Source of the DNA: Bryobacterales bacterium
GTDB lineage: Bacteria > Acidobacteriota > Terriglobia > Bryobacterales > Bryobacteraceae
Assembly (NCBI GenBank): GCA_020853155.1
Contig: JADYZL010000487.1
Coordinates: 1-13,072, forward strand
Reading direction: 5' to 3'
Length of the DNA: 13,072 nucleotides
In this document: piece after piece, positions 5,821 to 11,489 of the stretch
Layout of the letters: the number at the start of each line of letters is the position of its first letter
Numbering within the stretch: the first letter of the stretch is position 1
The notes under the pieces: generated by a model
Database searches by the model: none
The model's input: only the letters and a program-made list of their open reading frames with translations
What the model was told of the DNA's origin: nothing
Position numbers and translations under genes: made by a program

Positions 5821-8222
5821 CGCCGCTTGCGCCTCCCGCCGGTTGGGCGTTTGGCCGATTTGCCGGCTGCCGCGCCGGTGAGTTTCTTTCCGCCCACGCG
5901 GCTTCCCTTCCCGGCGGCGCCGGCCAGTGCGAACTGCATGGTTTTCTCGAGTTCGTCCACCTGGTCCAGGCGGACGGTGATACGATCACCCACGCGATAC
6001 ACCAGACCTGTGCGATGGCCCACGATGAGGCGGGAATTCTCCTCATAGTGGAAGCGATCGGACGGGATGGAATCGAGTGGGACCAAGCCTTCCACGAAGA
6101 GATCCTCGAGTTCGATAAACATCCCGAACCGCGTTGTGCTTACGATGAGGGCAGCGAATTCCTCGCCGATCTTTCCGGCCATGAACTTCACTTTTTTCCA
6201 CTCGATGAGTTCGCGCTCCGCTTCGGCGGCCTGCCGTTCGGTGAAGCTGCAATCGTCGGCCAGGATGCGTAATTCCTCAGTGCGGTCCCGGTTGGGTTCG
6301 GGCGTCTTGCCGTCCTTGGCGAAGAAGCCCGGCTGCCCGGCTTGCAGCCAGTCGCGCAGGATGCGATGCACTTCGAGATCCGGGTAGCGCCGGATGGGCG
6401 AAGTGAAGTGCGTGTAACTCTTGGCCGCGAGCGCGAAATGTCCCAGGTTCTCCGCAGAGTAGCGAGCCTGCTTGAGAGAGCGCAGCAACTGGTAACTCAA
6501 CACGCGCTCTTCCGGCTTGCCTTCGATTTGCGCGATCAGCTTCTGGTAGGCCTGGCTGGTGATTTCGCCGCCATCCTCATAGACCGTGATCTCTTTGCGC
6601 ACTTTTCGCCCGTCGCGTTTGCGTTCATAGCGGGCGAAGGTCTTCACACTCAGCGCGCCGCCGAACTTGAAGCCGAAGCTTTGCGCAAGTTCGGCGAAGA
6701 GGGCCACCTTCTTGGGGTCCGGCCGTTCGTGGATGCGGTAAATCGAAGGAACGCCGTGCTCTTCGAGCGCGCCAGCCACGGCTTCGTTCGCGGCAAGCAT
6801 GAACTCTTCGATGATGCGGTGGGCCATCAACCGGGGCCTTCGTTCAATCCCGGTCATCTCGCCCGCTTCGTCGAAGAGAACTTCGGCTTCCGGGAGATCG
6901 AAATCGATGGAGCCCCGCTTGACACGCTTGCGGTTCAAGACGAGCGCGAGTTCCTCCATCGATTGAAAGCGCTCGACAAGGGGGGAGTAGCGCTCCCGTT
7001 GCGCGGCATCGCCATTGAGGACGAGTTGCACGTTGGTGTAGGTCATTCGCTCCGCGCTGCGGATGATGCCTTCGGTGAAGCGCCGCCCCACGATGTCGCC
7101 CTGACGGTCAATCTCAAGAATGGCCGAGAGCACCAGACGGTCTTCGTTAGGGCGCAAGGAGCAGATGTTCGTTGAGAGCTCGATGGGGAGCATGGGCACG
7201 GCGCGATCCGGAAAATAGACGCTCGTGCCGCGGAGGATCGCTTCATGGTCGATCGCGGTGCTCCGAAGCACGTAGTAGCTCACGTCCGCAATGTGAACCT
7301 GGAGTTCGAAGTTGCCGTTATCGAGGCGCTCGACGAGCACCGCGTCGTCGAAATCGCGCGCGGTTTCACCATCGATGGTGACGATGGGCAGGGCGCGGAA
7401 GTCCTCGCGGCGAGCGGCTTCGGAAGCGGGAATCTCGAGCGGGATGCCTTCCGCTTCCGCGACGGTCTCCGGCGGGAACTGGTGGCGCAAATGATGCTTG
7501 CGGATGACGATCTCGACATCGACGCCGAAATCGTCCGGATACCCCAGGATCTCGGATATGCGGCCTACGGGGGGCTCGTCCTTTCCCGGAAACTCGAGGA
7601 TCTCCACGTTGACGATCATTCCGTCCATTTCTTCGACGGAGCGGACTTCGCGCGTAGAGGCGCCAATGCGGTTCCACTGTGAATCCGGGGGCGGCAGTTC
7701 GAGGCCCTCCGGGATCACCACGCGCTGGCGCACGCGGGAGTCATGGGGAATCACGTAGTTCTGGCGGGCAACCCGGAACTCGCCGACGAGAAAAACGTGC
7801 GCGCGCTTGAGGATGCGGAGCAGTTCGCCATAAGCGCGGCCATCCCGCTCGATGCGGGCGACCCGGGCCAGCACCTGATCTCCGTGCATGGCTCCTTCGA
7901 GCGCATCGGGGGGTAAAAAGAGATCTCCCCGCATGCCTTCGATCGGGCGATCCGGAATGACGAAACCGTAGCCATCGCGGTGCATCTGCAAGCGCCCGGT
8001 AACGAACTCTTTGCTAGCTCCCGGCAGGACAAAATGCCCGGTCTTCCATTCGATGAGATCGCCCCGGCCCACGAGTTGTTCGAGTGCCTGGTCCAGCGCT
8101 TCCCTGGAGCCACCCTTGGCGTTGAACTCTTTTACCAGTTGCTTGTAGGTGGCCCGCGCGTGGGGCAACGTTTCCATGTGGGAAAGGAGGGAGGCGCGGG
8201 AGATTTCGGGGCGTTTCGCCAT
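5817..8222 (-). CDS. rnr: Ribonuclease R (3'-5' exoribonuclease)
   Basis: Processive, hydrolytic 3'-5' exonuclease that degrades structured RNA and acts in rRNA and mRNA turnover. I start it at 8222 (801 residues, MAKRPEISRASLL); the open frame reaches 8309, but the 29 upstream residues are unlike the family. Domain order is standard: an N-terminal winged-helix region (about 1-75), two cold-shock domains (about 80-145 and 150-225), the RNB catalytic domain (about 270-630), and S1 (about 680-765). A basic tail of about 30 residues follows, rich in Lys, Arg and Gly. The catalytic carboxylates are intact in TIDGETARDFDDAV: Asp284, Asp290, Asp292 and Asp293. FTSPIRRYPDLEVHR near residue 607 is also conserved. 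The S1 domain and basic tail distinguish it from RNase II. Its stop overlaps the scaffold gene's stop by four bases. It is divergent from fliW. Confidence 0.95.
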   Translation of the reverse strand: MAKRPEISRASLLSHMETLPHARATYKQLVKEFNAKGGSREALDQALEQLVGRGDLIEWKTGHFVLPGASKEFVTGRLQMHRDGYGFVIPDRPIEGMRGDLFLPPDALEGAMHGDQVLARVARIERDGRAYGELLRILKRAHVFLVGEFRVARQNYVIPHDSRVRQRVVIPEGLELPPPDSQWNRIGASTREVRSVEEMDGMIVNVEILEFPGKDEPPVGRISEILGYPDDFGVDVEIVIRKHHLRHQFPPETVAEAEGIPLEIPASEAARREDFRALPIVTIDGETARDFDDAVLVERLDNGNFELQVHIADVSYYVLRSTAIDHEAILRGTSVYFPDRAVPMLPIELSTNICSLRPNEDRLVLSAILEIDRQGDIVGRRFTEGIIRSAERMTYTNVQLVLNGDAAQRERYSPLVERFQSMEELALVLNRKRVKRGSIDFDLPEAEVLFDEAGEMTGIERRPRLMAHRIIEEFMLAANEAVAGALEEHGVPSIYRIHERPDPKKVALFAELAQSFGFKFGGALSVKTFARYERKRDGRKVRKEITVYEDGGEITSQAYQKLIAQIEGKPEERVLSYQLLRSLKQARYSAENLGHFALAAKSYTHFTSPIRRYPDLEVHRILRDWLQAGQPGFFAKDGKTPEPNRDRTEELRILADDCSFTERQAAEAERELIEWKKVKFMAGKIGEEFAALIVSTTRFGMFIELEDLFVEGLVPLDSIPSDRFHYEENSRLIVGHRTGLVYRVGDRITVRLDQVDELEKTMQFALAGAAGKGSRVGGKKLTGAAAGKSAKRPTGGRRKRR

Positions 8223-8228
8223 GAGCCG

Positions 8229-8234
8229 AGGATA
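8229..8234 (-). promoter_or_regulatory. Possible -10 box of rnr
   Basis: On the minus strand TATCCT (four of six matches) is followed by CGGCTC and then the rnr ATG. This is the same six-base spacing as at the epimerase gene and would put +1 on the A of the ATG. No Shine-Dalgarno is seen. TTCGGG sits 17 bp upstream at 8252-8257. The evidence is weak: the hexamer is degenerate. Confidence 0.3.
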
Positions 8235-8401
8235 GCAGGATGAATCGTATGCCCGAATTGGGCGCCGGTGCTGGACGGATCTGTACCGGGGTATCGCGGA
8301 GGGAACCATTTCGCGTCCGCACCCGCCCGACGAAGCGGTTACCGCATGCGGCGGCGCGGAGATTAAATGGTATGGGAGGGCCCTTGCAGAGGGAAGGACG
8401 C

Positions 8402-8428
8402 TAAAGTTTCCGCAGTCTGCACCGATGG
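8402..8428 (+). promoter_or_regulatory. Sigma-28 (FliA)-type promoter upstream of fliW-csrA
   Basis: TAAAGTTT (8402-8409), an 11-bp spacer (8410-8420) and ACCGATGG (8421-8428) are visible. The enterobacterial FliA consensus is TAAAGTTT-N11-GCCGATAA. The -35 matches at all eight positions, the spacer is exact, and the -10 keeps the CCGAT core. The predicted +1 is near 8435, leaving a leader of only about 10 bases before the fliW ATG. Placement ahead of a flagellar assembly gene fits the known role of this sigma factor. The short leader is the main reason for caution. Confidence 0.6.
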
Positions 8429-8444
8429 ATTGGGAAGAACTGCC

Positions 8445-8909
8445 ATGCCAAGCGTGGAATCAAACTTGTTCGGCTCCCTCAGCTTTGAGGAGGATCAGGT
8501 GATCCAACTGCGATCCGGCTTGCCCGGTCTGCCTCACAGCAATCGTTTACTTCCGGTGAGTCAACAGACGATTGAGCCGTTTCTGTTCTTTCAATCCATT
8601 GAGGACCCCGCTCTTACGCTGCTGGCCGTACCGCTCGCCGTGGCCAAGAGCGATTTCGAGCTCCATTTGAGTGCGGAGGACCGGCGAGAGATCGATTTCG
8701 GCTCTGGCGAGATTCGCCGGAACATGACGGAACTTGGGGTGTTTGTGCTGGTGTCCGTGGGGGACGACCGTGTGCCCACCGCGAATCTGCTCGCACCGCT
8801 CGTCATATCCTTTCGGAATCAACTGGCGGTGCAGGCAATACAGCCGGTCGATGAATCGTATCTGAGATACCCCATTGAGGCCACAGTCGCCAGGGAGGAG
8901 CCTTGCTGA
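8445..8909 (+). CDS. fliW: Flagellar assembly factor FliW
   Basis: FliW binds CsrA and relieves its repression of flagellin translation; free flagellin competes for FliW, coupling synthesis to filament growth. I choose the ATG at 8445 (154 residues, MPSVESNLFGSLSFEED), which matches the usual short lead-in of strand-rich sequence before GLPG. A weak GGGAAGA lies about six bases upstream. The frame is open from an ATG at 8367, but those 26 extra residues are not family-like and would precede the predicted sigma-28 start site. Visible family features are SGLPGLP (usually GLPGF), the central FLFFQSIEDPALTLLAVP strand, and the C-terminal TANLLAPLVISFRNQLAVQ block. Its TGA overlaps the csrA start by seven bases, so the two are co-translated. 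No flagellin or hook genes lie in the window, but this pair implies the genome has or had flagella. Confidence 0.92.
   Translation: MPSVESNLFGSLSFEEDQVIQLRSGLPGLPHSNRLLPVSQQTIEPFLFFQSIEDPALTLLAVPLAVAKSDFELHLSAEDRREIDFGSGEIRRNMTELGVFVLVSVGDDRVPTANLLAPLVISFRNQLAVQAIQPVDESYLRYPIEATVAREEPC
8893..8900 (+). promoter_or_regulatory. Strong ribosome-binding site of csrA containing two GGA motifs
   Basis: GGGAGGAG lies just before the TTG start of csrA and inside the end of fliW. It fixes the csrA start at this non-ATG codon. It also carries two GGA triplets (8894-8896 and 8897-8899), the core recognised by CsrA, so autorepression by masking this site is possible. That is inference; no supporting hairpin is obvious. 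Confidence 0.6.
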
Positions 8910-9247
8910 TCACACGGCGGAAGGTGGGGGAGGCTCTGCTGATTGGGGACTCCATCGAAGTGGTGGTGCTCGAAGTGGGCCAGGGGCGGGTGAAGTTGGG
9001 GGTATCCGCTCCGGCGGAGGTGGCGGTGGAGCGCAAGGAATGGCGGTTGGTGCTGAACCAGAACCGCGACGCCTCCGGCTCGGCGGCTTCGGAATTCGTG
9101 CAGGGAATGCTCGGCGCGGGAAGCCTGCCCAGCGCGGGCTCGGCCCGAAATGCAGCGACGGGGTTCGGGTGGCAGCCGAGCATGGAGACGCCGAGTCTAC
9201 AAGGGATCTCGGTAGCCTTGCATTCTTCCAGCGACGGAGGTCTATGA
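8903..9247 (+). CDS. csrA: Carbon storage regulator CsrA with long C-terminal extension
   Basis: Dimeric RNA-binding protein that represses translation, typically of flagellin, by covering GGA-containing ribosome-binding sites; its partner FliW is encoded immediately upstream. The start is the TTG at 8903, giving MLITRRKVGEALLIGD. The core (residues 1 to about 50) has the family landmarks: the basic N-terminal strand with Arg5 and Arg6, the strand around VKLGVSAPAEVAV, and Arg44 in VERKE, which aligns with the RNA-contacting Arg44 of E. coli CsrA. The protein is 114 residues, whereas most CsrA are 60-75. The final 55 or so are rich in Ser, Gly and Ala, lack obvious motifs and look disordered. 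The frame is continuous to a normal TGA. The gene overlaps fliW by seven bases and is expected to share its promoter. I am confident of the core; the function of the tail is unknown. Confidence 0.9.
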   Translation: MLITRRKVGEALLIGDSIEVVVLEVGQGRVKLGVSAPAEVAVERKEWRLVLNQNRDASGSAASEFVQGMLGAGSLPSAGSARNAATGFGWQPSMETPSLQGISVALHSSSDGGL

Positions 9248-9646
9248 CTTGGCGCTGGAGATAAGGGCTTTCCTAACGGGAGTGTTGGGACCCATGCATC
9301 CGAGTTCTCCGTGTTCCTGGCAGGAATTCTTTCGGGCGGTGAGTTGGAGCCAGTATCCACGGGCTTCCGACACTCCTTTTGCGGAGGACGTGACCTTGCG
9401 CGCTCCCACCTGTTTGGTTCCGGCTACGCCGGGGGAGGACCAATGACAATTTCGCCGCTCCTTTTCCCGTCGTTTTCCCCATGGCGTCAATCAGTTTCTC
9501 CCCAGCCTCACTTGCTTGCGTGTGATCCGGGTGGGCGACAGTCAGGGCGGAGCAGCGCAGCCACCGGGTATGGAGGATGGGTGACGGGGGCGGGGGAAAT
9601 GCGGCACTCGCGCACTTTCGACGCTTCAGCATCCGCGCGAATCCAG
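9248..9646. other. About 400 bp without a convincing gene
   Basis: Frames are open on both strands here (for example 9311-9652 on plus and 9273-9632 on minus), but the translations have no recognisable family, no credible ribosome-binding site and run into the tRNA promoter. One small perfect hairpin, CCGGC-TAC-GCCGG (9420-9432), has no following T-run, so it is not a convincing terminator. Nothing else was recognised. The stretch may hold the csrA 3' UTR or a decayed or unannotated small gene. Confidence 0.5.
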
Positions 9647-9655
9647 TGCTAAACT
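9647..9655 (+). promoter_or_regulatory. Extended -10 promoter element of the tRNA gene
   Basis: TGCTAAACT fits an extended -10 (TGn plus a hexamer with four of six matches). The predicted start near 9662 would leave about eight bases of leader before the mature tRNA 5' end at 9670. No convincing -35 is seen at normal spacing, which is tolerated by extended -10 promoters. Confidence 0.45.
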
Positions 9656-9669
9656 AAGAAATCGTCCAC

Positions 9670-9746
9670 GGGCTCGTAGCTCAGTTGGTTAGAGCGCTAC
9701 CTTGACACGGTAGAGGTCGGCAGTTCGAGTCTGCCCGAGCCCACCA
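9670..9746 (+). tRNA. tRNA-Val (anticodon GAC)
   Basis: A complete cloverleaf can be drawn. The acceptor stem is GGGCTCG paired with CGAGCCC (9670-9676 with 9736-9742). The D-arm is GCTC...GAGC with the AGTTGGTTA loop. The anticodon stem CTACC/GGTAG has loop TTGACAC, giving anticodon GAC, which reads the valine codon GUC and, less well, GUU. The variable loop is AGGTC. The T-arm is GGCAG-TTCGAGT-CTGCC. The discriminator base is A, and the 3' CCA is encoded (9744-9746). It stands alone with no second tRNA nearby. No hairpin terminator follows, only T-rich runs. Intact tRNA 3' ends are common integration sites, but I see no repeat of this 3' end in the window. Confidence 0.97.
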
Positions 9747-9980
9747 CTTTTCCCGTTCTTCCCTTTGTGCCATCCCGGCTCCCCTTCCCCGTTGGTTCCT
9801 TGCCGAAGTCCGCCGCTTGGGTATCCGCGCTGGGAGAAGCGCCGCACGCAGCGGCAGGCCACGATTCCCAAGCGAAGTGTGTTGCTTGGTGGCAGCGCGC
9901 CGCGCGACGATGGCTGATCCGAGGTCCGGTTGCCCGGTTGAGGCGCTTGCCGGCGGAGCGGAGCATCGGGGCTCTCCGGC

Positions 9981-9993
9981 ATCGGGACCCGAT
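9981..9993. repeat. Small dyad between the tRNA and the ManD-like gene
   Basis: ATCGGG-A-CCCGAT is a six-base inverted repeat, and GCATCGGG occurs again directly at 9963-9970. It lies 21 bp past the stop of the minus-strand ManD-like gene, so it could form a small 3' hairpin. No U-run follows, so a rho-independent terminator is not supported. Confidence 0.25.
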
Positions 9994-10013
9994 CACGCGG
10001 AACTCGTGAGGCG

Positions 10014-11360
10014 CTACTGCTTGATCACGGTACCGTCGCGCTTCCGGATGACGCCCCAGCCGCCATTGAGCCTTTGTCGCTCGCCGCGTTCGCCGCTGCC
10101 GAAGGGATACTTGGCGGCTGCTTTCTCATTCACCTCGATGCCCCAACCGGGGCTCTCATTGGCGTAGAGATAGCCATTCTCCATGCGGGGGCAGCCGGCA
10201 AAGACCTCCTGCGTCCGTTCGCCGAAGGCGGAATACTCCTGAACGCCGAAGTTGTAGCTCGCCACATCGAGCGTGACGTTGCAGGCGTGGCCGATAGGGC
10301 TGACGTCGCCGGGGCCGTGCCAGGCGGTGCGGACACCAAAGGATTCCCCAAGAATCGCCATCTTGCGACATGGGGTGAGCCCGCCGGCCTGGGAGACGTG
10401 GACGCGGATGTAATCGATCAACCGTTCCGAGATAAGCGGACTCCACTCGTGAGGACTGTTGAAGAGTTCCCCCATTGCGAGAGGGGTGGTGCTGTGCGCG
10501 CGCATCAGGCGGAACCAGGCGATATCTTCGGGTGACACGGGGTCTTCGAGGAAGAACAGTTTGAACTGCTCCATGTCCTTCACAAGCTGGAGGGCTTGGG
10601 TTGGGGTGACGCGCTCATGCACGTCATGCAACAGTTCCACTTCCATGCCGAGGTCCCGCCGGGCCGCTTCAAACATGGCGAGGGCGCGGCGGATATAGGC
10701 CGCAGGCTCGAAGACGGGGTCGTTGTGCAGTTTCGCAACCTGCACGTCGCCGCGGCCGGAGCCGTATCCGGCCATTCCGGGCACGCCCACCTGCATGCGG
10801 ATATGGCGGAAGCCCCTGCCCATCCACTGCCTGGCGCTCTCGATCACTTCCGGGATCTCCGCCCCGGAAGCATGGCCATAGCAATCGGCGGCTTCGCGCA
10901 GTTTGCCGCCGAGCAACTGGTAGACCGGCACCCCCAACTGGCGGCCCTTAATATCCCAGAGCGCCATATCGACACCGCTGATGGCGTTGTTCAGCACGGG
11001 GCCGTTGCGCCAGTAACTGCCGTTGTAGCAAAGCTGCCAGGTATCGTCGATGCGGTCCGCCGGACGGCCCACCAGCAGCGGCTTGAGATATCGCTCCACG
11101 GCGGGCTTCACGAGATCCGCGCGTTGCGTGAAGGTGCCACAACCATAGCCGTAGAGACCGGCCTGGTCCGTGAGGATTTTGACGACCACCAGCCGCAGGC
11201 CCTGCGGAGCGGTTTCGATCACCTGAATGTCCTTGATGATGGGAGAGGGCAAGCCTCGCGCCGACCGGGCCGCTTGTTCCTGCGCCGCGGCCTGCCTTCC
11301 GCCAAGCACCGTGCCCGCCGCGAGGCTCCCCGCAAGTTGAAACAAATTCCGACGCTTCAT
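10014..11360 (-). CDS. Tat-exported ManD/RspA-like enolase-superfamily dehydratase
   Basis: Member of the mandelate racemase/muconate lactonising branch of the enolase superfamily, closest by motif to D-mannonate dehydratase (ManD)/RspA, which dehydrate sugar acids. Of 448 residues, the first 27 or so form a twin-arginine signal (MKRRNLFQLAGSLAAG...), cleaved near AAAQ. A capping domain (about 40-165) precedes the barrel. The metal ligands are Asp246 (LLHDVHERVTP), Glu272 (FLEDPVSPED) and Glu298 (MGELFNSPHEW); His248 and His348 (WHGPGD) are active-site histidines. These five keep the spacing of characterised ManD, shifted by 36. The WHGP motif is RspA-like; as I recall, Pro here goes with low or absent mannonate activity, so the substrate is uncertain. 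The start has AAGGAG eight bases upstream. It lies 129 bp downstream of nuoM on the same strand and is functionally unrelated to it. Confidence 0.88.
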   Translation of the reverse strand: MKRRNLFQLAGSLAAGTVLGGRQAAAQEQAARSARGLPSPIIKDIQVIETAPQGLRLVVVKILTDQAGLYGYGCGTFTQRADLVKPAVERYLKPLLVGRPADRIDDTWQLCYNGSYWRNGPVLNNAISGVDMALWDIKGRQLGVPVYQLLGGKLREAADCYGHASGAEIPEVIESARQWMGRGFRHIRMQVGVPGMAGYGSGRGDVQVAKLHNDPVFEPAAYIRRALAMFEAARRDLGMEVELLHDVHERVTPTQALQLVKDMEQFKLFFLEDPVSPEDIAWFRLMRAHSTTPLAMGELFNSPHEWSPLISERLIDYIRVHVSQAGGLTPCRKMAILGESFGVRTAWHGPGDVSPIGHACNVTLDVASYNFGVQEYSAFGERTQEVFAGCPRMENGYLYANESPGWGIEVNEKAAAKYPFGSGERGERQRLNGGWGVIRKRDGTVIKQ

Positions 11361-11362
11361 CG

Positions 11363-11422
11363 AGACCGCTCCTTCTCGAACCTGCGAAATTATGCGAACG
11401 ATATCACATCCGGGAGCGGTCT
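11363..11422 (-). promoter_or_regulatory. 10-bp inverted repeat covering the Shine-Dalgarno of the ManD-like gene
   Basis: AGACCGCTCC (plus 11363-11372) is perfectly complementary to GGAGCGGTCT (11413-11422), with 40 bases between. In the minus-strand transcript the 3' arm contains most of the AAGGAG ribosome-binding site (11369-11374) and ends two bases before the ATG. If transcription starts upstream of 11422, the hairpin would hide the site. If instead the CATAAT at 11389-11394 is the -10 box, the arms flank the promoter as DNA half-sites. Confidence 0.5.
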
Positions 11423-11425
11423 GAC

Positions 11426-11439
11426 CCGGAAATTTCCGG
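11426..11439. repeat. Perfect 14-bp palindrome, operator candidate
   Basis: CCGGAAATTTCCGG reads the same on both strands with no spacer. It lies 66-79 bases upstream of the ManD-like gene's ATG, three bases beyond the outer arm of the 10-bp inverted repeat, and about 50 bases past the nuoM stop. A binding site for a dimeric transcription factor is plausible. The regulator is not identifiable. Confidence 0.45.
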
Positions 11440-11489
11440 TGCTGCTGGATTGCTGCTATCCCAACTGCTGCGGCGTTGCGCGGAGCGCG

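Noticed and set aside
6342..7175. 277-codon open frame antisense to rnr
   Set aside because: It lies wholly opposite the RNB domain coding region; the translation shows no family features.
8223..8309. Upstream extension of rnr to an 830-residue protein
   Set aside because: The extra 29 residues are low in family similarity and cross the divergent promoter gap; the ATG at 8222 gives a typical RNase R start.
8367..8444. Upstream start for fliW giving a 180-residue protein
   Set aside because: The 26 extra residues are not family-like and precede the predicted sigma-28 start site; the ATG at 8445 gives the usual FliW N-terminus.
9311..9652. 113-codon plus-strand frame after csrA
   Set aside because: It has no ribosome-binding site, no family resemblance and runs through the tRNA promoter.
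9670..9746. tRNA-Val 3' end as an attachment site for an integrated element
   Set aside because: No integrase gene and no direct repeat of the tRNA 3' end is seen in the window.
9689..9996. Minus-strand frames ending in peptides such as GLGQTRTADLYRVKVAL
   Set aside because: These read the antisense of the tRNA-Val gene, a well-known source of false proteins; they have no other support.
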